This document shows positions 37,666 to 48,792 of a stretch of DNA of 64,000 nt, piece by piece. The translations under genes and the position numbers were made by a program. Positions within the stretch are counted from its first letter, which is position 1; each line of letters starts with the position of its first letter. This DNA is from Pithys albifrons albifrons. Taxonomy: Eukaryota; Chordata; Aves; Passeriformes; Thamnophilidae. The notes below the pieces were generated by a model. That model did not search any database and was not told the DNA's origin. It saw only the letters and a list, made by a program, of their open reading frames with translations. Location: the NCBI RefSeq assembly GCF_047495875.1, contig NC_092458.1, forward strand, positions 108,998,227 to 109,062,226, given 5' to 3'.

Positions 37666-40599
37666 CTCAGGGTTACACCTGACTCAAGACGGCTGACCAA
37701 AAAGCAACATCAAATGCCAGAGCTGAGAGCCACAGGACAACACGGCTCTTAAGACAGCAAATCAGTGTGCCTGGTATTGTCCACCCTTATTCAAGCCCCA
37801 TATGTAGGTGAAGCTCATGGTTTTATAGAAATCCTTGACGCATAATTCATGCAGTTTGACTTCAAAGGATCCTACTCTGGACAGCCAGGGCAGACAGGGA
37901 GGGGGAGAAATAAGAATCCTTAGATAAAGTTATGTAAGGAGTTCCTGGCTTAGGGATCAACATATTTGCTAGACACAAACCCACTGGCCACACTCACTGA
38001 ATTTTCCCATTCCTATCTTCTTTGGTGCGCCACACAGAAGGAATGCACTTTCTATGAGTCACTATGCAACACAAAACAAGACCTGCACTTGATTATTCAG
38101 AGGAAAGGAACATGCAGTGCCACAGACTACATGTACAATTCAGGTATGTGACTTTGGCGGCTTTTGCTGATGACAATTAAAAAAAAAAAAAACAACTTGT
38201 CTATTCCTGTCTTGATATCTCTCTGAAAATTAATAAATATAAAATTTACAAAAGAGTTAAAATATCACAAGTGTTTAGAGATATATTTGAACATGAATTT
38301 GAAAGACAGAGAGAATTCTGACTCTGTGCTTATTCTATGCAGAGCTATCTCATTCAGCTTGCAAGAATGAGGTTTTGTAAGTTAACTTTCACTTGTGAGA
38401 TTTGTTTTAGGAACTGTTTGGAGAAAATTTTCAGGTTTTGAGGTAAAGCTTACTTTAAAAATTCAAAGGATTGTATAGAGTTTTCCAAAGTAGTTCTCAT
38501 TAGAAAATAACTGTCGACTTTATAACAGAAAATGGCAATTATGTTAAATTAAATTTTATCTAGCCTTGCAAGGTATAAGCACAGTATCTACTCTCAGAAA
38601 GAAAAATGCTCATATTGGTGCCTTATCACATTGCTGTTCAATGTTTGAGCAACTAGTACTGTTTATCCCAAGTAACTACATGGCCACTAGAAAATTACAT
38701 GGATGAAAGAAAAAGTTTGTTCTACAAAACAAGCCAAACCATCAGTCAGGTCCAGCAAGGAACATCTTGTCCAACCACACTGAGTATTCTCGACCACAAA
38801 GCTCTAACAGCAAACACTATTTCCTGAGATAAAAAAACATCTGAAATAGAATACTTTTGGGGCTTATAACAAAGCTCCCCAAGCAAACACAACCGCCTCC
38901 AAAATAAACTATGCTGGATTTGGTTTTCTGTATAGAAACTATATAACCCTATGTCTACCAATATACATACAGAAGTACATTAGACACATGGACACATTTG
39001 TTCAAACCTGAAAATAATTCTCAACACTGATTTTGTTCAAAATCCAAAGCATAATATCAACATGGTTGTCTATAAAGATGTCTCTTACTATGAAGACTCT
39101 CCTCTCTTAGTATATCCAGCAATGCCAAACTGAATTCTACTCATGTCTCTGATTGCAAAATATCTGTGTCTTAATTTGTGGTCATAAGTCTACATGTGCT
39201 ATGTAAGCAACAGAATAATCCTTAATATTTGTTTAATCTGTTTTCTCTGTTGAAGTTCCTTTTTTCCCAGCATCAGAGATTTCTTTCTACTGAGGGTTTT
39301 GAACCTAGTCTTCTAGATGATAGCAAGTGCTGACTGAATAACCTTCATAGCAAAATGAATCCCAAACCAGTTCTGATTGTTACTTATCAATTATGGTTCC
39401 TAAACTAATGTCAGTTTGGATTATTTTCTGTCTCTTTTCCTTTTTCTATAGAGCAAACCTTAGATAAATTCTCTTACCCAAAATAACCTACACACAAAAT
39501 TAAAGTTACACTCTCACCACTACCCTGTAAGCACTGGATAGCAAATGCAGATGTGCAAGTAAAACACACTGTGTAGCTAAGATTTGCTTCCTCAAGCTCT
39601 GTTTCTCTTTAAATATTGTTCTAAAACATCAACAACTACCATAGGATAGATATTAATCAATTTGGAGAAAAAAAATCGTCAAAAAGTAACAGCTTCTTCA
39701 CATCGTAGCTTTGACTAAAACAGAGGTTAAGGCTTAATCTGTGTGAAGAGAGTTGTTTTTGTTTTGGTTTTTTTTTTTTTTTTAATGTCATATATAGAGC
39801 TCTCCATGCCTTTACTTTGACAAAATTAGACCAAATTGTGAGGGTCAGCTATTTTGCTCATGTTTGTTAGTTTTTTCCTGAGATTTGGTCAGGGCTGCAT
39901 TGAGCCTAGATCTCTATAATCTTTTGCTCAGAGATTGATTCCACTACTCACTGTCACTCACTCCTCAGGTGCTTTTTGAAACCCCAACCCCAGTAACTCT
40001 TGTGATGGAACAAGGTCTGGGCAAGAATTAACTCAGTGGACAGCAAGAAGAAAACTGGCCCATTGCTTTGAAGTTAGGAAGTGAGCTGAAATTGCATAAC
40101 ATTTCATTTCAGCTTTAAATCCTCGGGGCTGAAGTCACTTAATTCTGTCAAGCTTTCAATCTTTATTTATTAATTTGTCTGAAGAGACTGAAAAAAATTG
40201 AAGCTCAAATACAAAGAATTTAAATAATTGAAAAGAAAAATAAATGGCATTTTTTATCAGCCTATCTCATGATTTTTTAAAGCTTTGGATAGACAGCATT
40301 GAATGTGAGTGATAGTATCAGCTTTAACTATTTATATTAATAATAAATGTTATTACACTTCCCAAGTGAAGAGGGAATAAAAAAAACAAATACCAACTTT
40401 GGTGCAACCATGCTTCAGGTTAGACAGGGAACCCTCACATTGCCCACAGTGACCATAGCAGTGATTCTATAAATCCATTGTAAAGCAGCAGTGGCTGAAC
40501 ATTGCATTAGAAGCTGTATAAATCCATGTGCTCAGAAAATGGCCTTGCAGAGGGAAATTGGACAAGACAACATTTGCCTGGAAATTCTGATATTTTCAC
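37666..40599. other. Anonymous AT-rich DNA
   Basis: No gene. It contains a 14-A run at about 38179 and a G/T-rich tract ending in 16 T at about 39752-39783. Everything else is unremarkable AT-rich sequence. Confidence 0.55.
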
Positions 40600-40662
40600 A
40601 GTCTACGGTTGGACTCAATGACATAAAAGCTCTTTCTCAATCTAGATGTTTCCATGATTCTA
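40600..40662 (+). mobile_element. Probable very short CR1 3' end, degraded
   Basis: The segment GGTTGGACTCAATGACATAA, then AAGCTCTTTCTCAATCTAGA, then CCATGATTCTAAG parallels the last 60 bp of many CR1 copies (a GGTTGGACTCGATGATCTTA-type sequence with an ATGATTCTA end). The tail repeat is decayed. The copy could extend further upstream in a form too diverged to see. A 69-codon frame across it is not a gene. Confidence 0.65.
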
Positions 40663-41732
40663 AGTATTACCGAAGCAGAAGGTCTACACATATTTCCTGA
40701 ATTCTTGGTACCTTTTCCCTAATTTGCATCAATGTTTGTCCCCAAATTTTCTCAAGCCAAAACAAAACACGAGCTTCCTCTCTTTCTCAGAATACCTTAA
40801 ACTGAGATTAAGCATTTGTCCATAGATAAGTATAAAATTTGCCAGTATATCTGAAATCCATTGCTCTTTCTATGGTGTTACTGACTGGAAATTAAACTGT
40901 CTTCATGGTCACAGGTATTAAAAGAAGGGGTTTTAATTTAATTTAATTTCAAATAGAGGTGATTTTAGTTCTAAGTGTAGGAGACCACATGTCCCTGTGC
41001 GATGGCATCATAGGCATTTCAGTCACACTTCACCTTGGAGGCTCAAGTACTTGTTGCCTTGGCAACACCATGCTTAATGTGTTTCATTTTGCCTCTTTTC
41101 TCCTTTTGTGAGTAGGATCTTAAAAAATGGAGGAGAAAGTAATGTATCACACCTTTTTCTAACCAAAATCCTATGAAATTAAATTCTAATAATGATACCA
41201 CCATAAGAAAGATTACTGCACAGATAAACTATGAAAACAATATGTATTATAGAAAAAAGACAACCTGTTCTCTCAGAATTCAACTCAGATATTCAGGTTT
41301 TTACCTTATTGTCAGCACCAGATGCTGTTTTCTTTAGAGGATAAAAATGAAGAATACATTTTTCCTTTGTTGGAAAAAGAAATACTATTAATTTTACAAT
41401 ATTTATATATCTGTGTACATACATGCATATTGTATTTTACTAGATAATTTCTTAAAATTAGTTTTTCACATTTTATAATTGTGCCAGTAACTTCAATGAG
41501 ATAACTGATAACATCTTTGCTGCTCTGGCAACATCTTTTAGTAATGAATAGGGTTAATGGCACTGTATATCTGCACAGATATACATGCACTTGCTCATCG
41601 CTCACACACAGTTCTACACCTACCTAAGTACACCTGTGCTCACAGCTGCAATTGAAGACAATGAGATCAGAGCTCTTAATGCTTCAAAAGGCACAAAAAT
41701 TAGACCAAATTAATCCCTGGTGGGAGACACAA
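40663..41732. other. Anonymous AT-rich DNA
   Basis: I see no gene or repeat. A 97-codon minus-strand frame at 41312-41605 is cysteine- and lysine-rich without a pattern I recognise. Confidence 0.5.
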
Positions 41733-41840
41733 AGTAGGTACTTCTTATCTAATGCTCTCTGCATTTTAGTTCCTCATTTACAAATCAGGATAATTCATCT
41801 CTTTTACCTAGTTGGAGTCATGTGAACGTAAGTTCAATGG
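41733..41840 (+). mobile_element. Possible MIR-like ancient SINE fragment
   Basis: The order of words CTTATCTAATGCTCTCTG, TTTAGTTCCTCATTTACAAA, CAGGATAATTCATC and TACCTAGTTGGAGTCATGTG follows the layout of the MIR/CORE-SINE region. In that family a CTTAACCTCTCTG block precedes CTCAGTTTCCTCATCTGTAA, then GGATAAT and a GTTG-GAG block. Divergence would be very high, as expected for a family older than birds. I judged this by eye only; chance similarity is possible. Confidence 0.35.
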
Positions 41841-42904
41841 TATTTCTAAATCACTCAGATACTTTTGGAATGAGAAAACTGGGAAAGGCCAGTAGAAAAC
41901 TAAATGCTGTCTTCAAAGCTAAGCAGCAAATTCAGCCTTTACCCAAAACCTCATGAACAGTGAGTACTACCAGTTCTTTTAATGGCCCTTCAATTTGCCT
42001 CATTTCTATCCTTTAGAACAGCTATTGGTTTTATATGATATTTCAGAAAGAGTAGTCGATGACATGGTTTGGCACACAGATTTTATGAGTGTGCAGTTGG
42101 GATTGTCACTCATGGGTAGCTATGTCAAAAATTAATTGTATAGATGAGCCTGAGCAAATGCAAACAAAGTGTTTCTGCTTCATTGTTATGTGTTTTCTAT
42201 ATAATGAACAGAACAATAAAACTATTTGACAAGCACCGGAGAGGTTTAGTAATTTCTAATTTTAACTGTTATCTTGCTATATGCAATATAATAACATACA
42301 CAATGTTTACTTGAGCCTACTTGACTTGGCCTGGCTGGAAGAAGAAGATCTAAATGATAAGGGATTTTTCCTCTATTTGAAATATTGATAATGCTATGAT
42401 ATTATTTTCAAATAAAATTAATGTTTTATTTGGAGACCTTTCCAGGCCACAGCATTTCCCAGCTACCACTACAGTGAATGAAGATTATACTCTGTTGGAA
42501 ATTGAGATCCTTCTTTAATATCCAAAACATCATCCAATTCACATAATCTCTATTAAAATAATCATAAATTAATATTTCTCCTGTATTCAAGAGATATTTT
42601 TTCTCTACTTGTTTCTTTGATTTCATCCTTTATTTACAGTAGCAGTATTAAGTTCAATACAAACTTAACAAAGTCACAGCTGTACCTAATGCTCCTGCTC
42701 ATGGTTGCTTTCTTTTGGGGACAACACCCCTATTGCTCTTATTAAAAAACTTCTTGGACTTTTTGTCAAATTCTGTTTGCCACCACACTCTCTCTCCCTC
42801 TCATGTATGCACATGTGCACCCACAAAGGTGGAAAACTTCTTGCCACAAGCAAAAGGACTAACTTTTTAAAAAAGTAATATTATATTTCACCTCTGCAAA
42901 GTTT
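41841..42904. other. Anonymous AT-rich DNA
   Basis: No gene, RNA or repeat recognised. Confidence 0.55.
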
Positions 42905-42916
42905 TATATAAATATT

Positions 42917-42989
<73 letters not shown>

Positions 42990-43000
42990 TTATTTATTTT
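42905..43000. repeat. TA microsatellite with internal duplication and TTTA end
   Basis: Two pure (TA)n blocks, 13 units at 42917-42942 and 17 units at 42951-42984, are each preceded by an AATATT word. They are followed by TTTA repeats at 42985-42998. The AATATTTATATA start occurs twice, so the locus grew by duplication of a longer unit as well as by slippage. The TA blocks are self-complementary and could extrude as cruciforms. It should be highly polymorphic. Confidence 0.95.
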
Positions 43001-44060
43001 CAATCAACTGGATCCAAGTCTAAATTTATGTAATGACAACCCCACAGCAATTAATAAGGTAGTGCTGATCTTTAACTGTGAAGCTGATCAACCATTTATG
43101 TCCTCACTGTAAACCAGTAGAAGCTGACACCAGAGGAAGTTTTAAGGTTTTATACACTAGATACTTTTTGTTAGTAGTTTCTGCCTATGTAGCCAACAAC
43201 AGCATTCTTCTATCAGCAGATTATCTATCAGTAAACTGGACATATAGTGTCTTTAATGTTGACTTATGAGGACTGACAGTTAAATATCCTATTACTCAGG
43301 GCTGACCATGCACCCCTAAATGCATAAAATAAAAGGAAGATAGAAGATACGGAACAGCACATTTTCCAGAAAGCACCACACTAAAGCATTTCATCTCTGC
43401 TATTAAAGGCATGATACAAGTGTCATAAAAAAGTTGCTCATACATTTAAGCTGTCACTAAATTGATTAATGATTAAGAGGAGGTGAACAGTTCAGCAGAG
43501 TTAAGTCTGCATCTAATACATACCAAAGCACTGGCATTTGCTGAACCAAAACGATATTGTTTTTATTAGCTAGGTTCAGATTTGATGGGATGAACCATTC
43601 ACCCAGACTTAGTCGTAATTCAAGAGAACTATAAGCAATAATAAAATGTCTCTTCTACTCTGGCATTTTTTATAGAAATGGACAAACATAAGATGGGCCA
43701 AATCCCACTCTTTGTATTTAGAATCAAAATGCATGAAAGCAGAATGTTGAAAGTATAATCAAATGAATATACTCTCATCTGAGTAGAAGTGTTTGCCGAC
43801 CACAATGCAGTACAATTTCCCCATTAAATCATCTTGGAAAAAGAAATAATTTTAAAAAGGAGCTTTTCTAAGGATAACTAGTGAAACAGGGAACACTGAA
43901 AACTACAAGAAGTCTATCCCCAGATCTCTATGCTTAAATTTCACAATACCCTAAGGTTTCTCTCCCTATGGAGCACTGGTCTTCAGTTTCCCTCCTGGCA
44001 TATTTTTGAGTGTGAAGAAACATGTAGCCTAAGGAGGGAATTTGCCCACTTTTCTCCCCA
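43001..44060. other. Anonymous AT-rich DNA
   Basis: No gene or named repeat seen. Confidence 0.55.
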
Positions 44061-44080
44061 TCTCTCTCTCTCTCTCTCTC
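44061..44080. repeat. (TC)10 microsatellite
   Basis: Ten uninterrupted TC units. On the minus strand this becomes an artificial ERERE stretch in an overlapping 69-codon frame, which is not a gene. Confidence 0.95.
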
Positions 44081-47031
44081 ACTGAAGCACATGAAATATG
44101 CAGAATTTAACAAATGAATGTTTAAAGGGCATTGAAAGGACAATTTAGAAGAATATTTGCAGTACCTAGAAAGATGTTTTTAATCGCTCATCATTAACTA
44201 CAGTTATCACATTAATCTGCAATAGTGTGAACTGGCAAGGATATGGAGCACAGCCAAGTATACTGGTAGCAGGATAAAAGGGCTAATGAAAATTTAGAAG
44301 GAATAGGTTAGACAGATAATAACAGAACTACATTATATGATCAAAAGCAACAGAGGTAAAATCAGACAACCAAACTGTATCAAAATATTCTCAATTTCTT
44401 GAAAATTTCTACTCAAAAACTATGAAATAATGAAAACATATTTCAAGGTGTATTATTATTATTGTTAATAAATTTTCAGTTGTTTCTGACTATACATGTA
44501 CCAGAAATTTACATTATTAATAATTTTCAATAATTAATAATTAAAATCGTTAATAATTAATTAGCTCATTGTGAAAAGTTCAGTGCTTATTATGATGTAT
44601 GTGAACAGCAGTAATTGTCAGGATGCTCTTGTCTCCTATGACTGGTAAAGTGTATTCATTTCCTTATGTGATTATAACTATTTGTTTAAGGGCAGGCATT
44701 GTAGGCATTAATTAGAATCATTATGATAGATGCTACAAAAGCAGACAGTTCTGATGTGATCCTTGTGTGAAAACTTTGACATTCCAACTGAAGGGAATGA
44801 TTATAAAACAAATGTGAAAAATGGAGACAGAGTTCAGTAAAGAATCTTTGTGTTTACAAAAACAACCATGTGCATAAAAATATATATTCTCTAGCCTTTA
44901 ATATTTTCTATTTTTAAATGCCAGCTTCTATCTGATCTGCTTTTCATTGGCTTCTCACTAATATAACTGCTGAAATAGATTCTGATGTAAACTAATGTTC
45001 ATAGAAAAAAATGAACAGCCTATATCTATAGTTAATTTGGAAACTTTATCAACATCAGGTTTCGTTAGACCTGCCTTTTGAAGGAAGTGTGAGAACTTAA
45101 AACTGCAGTTACAATGCAAAACACTGCCAAAAGTGACTCTCCGGTCATTATAGCTAAGCCTTACACAAATAAAAGTGTACTTAACATTTGATAATCAGAT
45201 CAGTCCATTAACCAGGATACACATACAGATGTGTATCTTACGATCTTTAAGGACATTAAATAAATTCCAATAACCAAGTTAAATTAACATGCAGAAATTA
45301 TGCCTGAATATCTGAAAATACTTTAAACATGATTAATGAAACCTGGATGATAATTACATTAGGAAACCAGTAGCATTAAACAAAGATAATTCTGTGTAAA
45401 AGAACAAAATTCATCAAAAATTTTAACAAATGAACAAAGGATTAAAGATAAAAATCCAACTCAATTACAGTCTGTGGCCCCAATCCAGCAAACCACTTAG
45501 AGCTCAAGTTTAGTTTTATCAAAGTTAACAGACCTCATCAGTGTAAAGATAAGCATCTGCCTCAGGCACTTCTAAACTGTGGCCTGTGGATTCTGTGCCA
45601 CTACACTGAAACACAACACATTTCCTTCGCAATAGTTATATATTTAAGTATTAATTAAAATACTATCTTTTAAAACAAAGTGCATTCTAAAACCTTTTAG
45701 TGAAATGCAAATTGCTATGTTTCTATCCCTGTTACAAGCAGTGTCATCTGGAAAATTTTCCAGGAAGCTATATAAGACATCTCTGATCTCTAGCTGTAGA
45801 GAGACAATGTATTTTACAACCTTTCTTTTTTAATTTTCATAATTTGTGCCCCTTAGAAGCATAATAACTATTGAAAAGACAATTTCCATGATGGTTGAAT
45901 CCAATTTAAGCATAGCCACTCTGACAGCATTTAACATTTGCATCAGCTTTTTAGAAAGAAAGAAATCTCCTAAAAAAACCCAGAGGCTTTTGGGATAGTG
46001 ATAAGACCACTAGCATTGGCTCTGGATATCAGTAAAGAGCTCTGTTGAAAATTAGGGAGTAAATCTTATTGGTAATTATGTTTTACGCTGAAGATACAGC
46101 TTAGGGAACAAATACTGCCTTTAGGAGTAGACTTATCTGCATGTGATAGCTGCCGATCCCTTCACCACTGAATCACCAGCTCATGATACTTTTTTAGACA
46201 TGGCTTCAATAAGAATGAACAAGGTAGTTTAAAAATAAACTTGATAAATTATATGTTGATTAGCTGTAGAGACAAGTACTTAATATAAAAGGCACCTGTA
46301 AACACAGGCTTAATCATAGTGAACTCAATACAGAATAAAATACAACAGAAAACCCCAAAGATCAGACTGTGATATTGTCCTAGAATGTTGAAGACAAAGA
46401 TGGAAAACAAAACCAGAGATTGTTTTCCAGCTAAGAGGTACCCCTATCAGAGAAGGGCCGCAGGAAGGACTAGCTCAACAATAGCAGGCATATCTTCTTA
46501 TAATTACATTTTTAGGACATAAAATTGATAAAATCTGAGAAATTTTGAATACATTAAAATGTATTTTTGTAGGGTTTAATAGTACTTGATGATATCACAT
46601 AATATTACATTGAAATTCCACTTTCTCTACACCCCTCCCCTATTTGGCAATTGTAAAAAGCAAACACATAAGTGTTGACTTCACCCAGTAGCTCAGTGAC
46701 TGCATTTGATTCATTAGGTTGTGGTGTCTCGTGTCTTCTCTTCCCATCATAGTCCAATAACAAAACCAAGAAAGTCCTGACATATATTTCATTTTCTTCT
46801 GTTTGAACAGTTCCAACACATGAGATCTTATCTCAGAGGAGTGAAAAATGTTTGAAGTACTAATGGTGGTAGGAAGAGATACAGAGTGGACACATTTCTC
46901 AATTCAACCCTTTTAAAAAGGAGCAAGACTGAAGTACAAAGATTGGAAAGATGTCCTAACCAGCACATTCAGCACATTAGACAAAAAGGGTCTTCTAAAA
47001 CAGGCATTGCTCCTTCAATACTAGAGCACAG
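44081..47031. other. Anonymous AT-rich DNA with a TAATTA-rich block
   Basis: No gene. 44512-44565 is a dense cluster of TAAT/ATTA words, including AATAATTAATAATTAAAA and TTAATAATTAATTAG. It could be an AT-rich low-complexity stretch or a homeodomain-binding element. 45560-45600 has a TAAACTGTGGCCTGTGGATT word reminiscent of hAT transposon ends, but no partner end was found. Confidence 0.45.
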
Positions 47032-47036
47032 ACATT
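47032..47036. repeat. Target-site duplication, left copy (ACATT)
   Basis: ACATT directly abuts the LTR's first base and is repeated exactly at 47998-48002. Five bases is the duplication length known for ERVL-type and several other vertebrate retroviral integrations. Confidence 0.8.
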
Positions 47037-47997
47037 TGTGGTGGGTTGACCCTGTCTGGACAACAGATGCCAAAGGGGGTCTATCGCTCCTCTCTTCAGC
47101 TGGACAGGGGAAAGAAAATTAAACCAAAGGCTTGTGGGTCAAGGTAAGGATAAGGAGAGATCACTCAGCAGTTACCATCACCTGCAAACTAGACATGACT
47201 TGAGAAACTTAACTGAACTTATTCCCAAACAATGCAGAACCTGATGACAGGAAATAAAACCAATCTTAAAACACCTTCCCCCATCCTTCCTTTTTTCCCA
47301 AGTTTAACTTTATCCCTGAATCTCTACCTGCTCCCTCTCAGGGATGCAGGGGAATGGAGCTCATCAAACACAATTTCCCGTTCTTCCCCCACTGCTCCTC
47401 TGCAGGAAGAGGACTTCTCACACGCTCCTCTGCTCCAGTGCAGGGTCCCTCTGTTACAGAAGGCAGTCCTTCATGAACCACTGTGGCTCCTTCCACAGGG
47501 TGCAGTCCTTCAGGAAGGAATGCTCCAGTGAGGGTTCCCTGTAGGACCACAAGTCCTGCCAGCAAATCTGCTCCAGCATGGGCTCCTCTCTCCATGTGTC
47601 CAGAGGTTCTTCCAGGATCCTGCTCCAGTGTACTCTTCCCATGGGACCACAGCCTCCTTGCAGCATCCACCACGGGCTGCAGGGACACATCCTGCCTCAT
47701 GATGGTCTTCACCACAGGCTGCAGGGGAATCTCTGCTCCTGGAGCACTTTCCCCCTCTCTTTCTTCACTGACCTTGGGACTGCTCCTCTCACATATACTC
47801 AGTTCTCTCTTCAGCTACAGCTTTATCCCCTTTTCCTAAAAACGCTCCTCCAGAGACACTACCACTGTGACTGATGGGCTCATCCTTGGCCAGCAGCGGA
47901 TCCCTCTTGGAGCAGGCTGGCTTTGGCCCTGTTGGACATGGAGGAAGCTTCTGTAGCAACTCCCACCACCAAAACCTTGCCACACAAACTCTATACA
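47037..47997 (-). mobile_element. Solo endogenous retrovirus LTR, ERVL-like
   Basis: A 961-bp element starts TGTGGTGGGTTGACCCTG and ends AACTCTATACA, giving TGT...ACA termini. It is flanked by an exact 5-bp duplication. It belongs to a high-copy bird LTR family that I recognise from its words TCAGCTGGACAGGGG, CTTCACTGACCTTGG and TTGGCCAGCAGCGGA. Inside, an imperfect sub-repeat containing TGCTCCAG recurs at 47431, 47521, 47569 and 47621, and CCAC(G/A)GGCTGCAGGG at 47669 and 47711. No gag, pol or env sequence adjoins, so this is a solo LTR left by recombination between two LTRs. I assign the minus strand because the reverse complement carries an AATAAG poly(A)-like signal (near 47220) towards its far end. 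Strand confidence is moderate because both ends read TG...CA. CpGs are few, which indicates an older insertion. Open frames of 66-125 codons on both strands are artefacts; this family is a frequent source of false bird proteins. Confidence 0.88.
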
Positions 47998-48002
47998 ACA
48001 TT
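47998..48002. repeat. Target-site duplication, right copy (ACATT)
   Basis: Exact second copy of the 5-bp duplication, directly after the LTR's terminal ACA. It sets the right boundary of the insertion. Confidence 0.8.
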
Positions 48003-48684
48003 TTCACTCAGTTGCATACAAGGATACATTTCAGGATGCAATGGAGATTCTTCTGCCTTGCACAGTATCATGTATAGCTTTTACATCACCATAATTTGAA
48101 AATATATAGAAACATTTTAATTCATTTAAAGTGATGCCTCAGGGGTTTTCTGATTTTTATTTTTTAATTTCTATAGATTTTAGAAGCAACTGCAGTGAGT
48201 GGAGATTTTAGTGTACTTAGTACTTCTAGACATTAAAGGAGCCTTTTTATCTTATCCTACACTAAGTTGGCTGAAGTCCTGTTTTCTGTGGTCTCTTAAG
48301 CATCAAAAGTGATTGAACAATAAAATGTGTTCACAGGAAATACACCAAATGTTATTCACTATCCATATGGAAGAACACTGTGCACATGACTTAGGTTAAT
48401 TTGTTGGACAGAGTTGAAATAGCTAACACCTAAGAGAAAAGAACAAGCATCCTATTAAAAATTACTCCACTTCTCAGTTATTTTTTTTGATAATTCATAA
48501 TTTTTATGCATATTAATTTAGTTTCCTTGTAAGAAAACTTGATGGGTATGACCCAGGCAATGTTTTCAGTGGAACTTGGATGCAACAGTTCTCCCTTTTC
48601 AATTGGTGGCCAAGACTGGAAATAACACTGTCATGATGCAATTCTAGGGGATGTACATAATCAGGATCTGACAATCCTGCCTGA
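48003..48684. other. Anonymous AT-rich DNA
   Basis: No gene or repeat identified between the LTR and the A/C-rich tract. Confidence 0.55.
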
Positions 48685-48792
48685 CCAAAAACAAAACAAA
48701 AAAAAACAAAAAAACCCAACAACAACACCACAAACAAACAAAACCCCAAAAAACCAAAGAAACAAATAAAACAAAACAAAAAAACCCCACCA
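48685..48792. repeat. A/C-only low-complexity tract
   Basis: About 105 bases contain only A and C on the plus strand except for a single T and a single G. Units are AAAAC, AAAC and CAACAACAAC. On the minus strand it reads as G/T and yields a spurious phenylalanine/valine/leucine-rich frame of 64-88 codons that resembles a membrane protein but is pure simple repeat. The tract may be a degenerated tail of a retroelement, but no body is recognisable on its left side. Confidence 0.9.

Noticed and set aside
43934..44143. Minus-strand frame with an ERERERDGE charged stretch
   Set aside because: The charged stretch is encoded by the (TC)10 microsatellite.
45560..45605. AAACTGTGGCCTGTGGATTC as the end of a hAT DNA transposon
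   Set aside because: No matching inverted end or 8-bp target duplication was found nearby.
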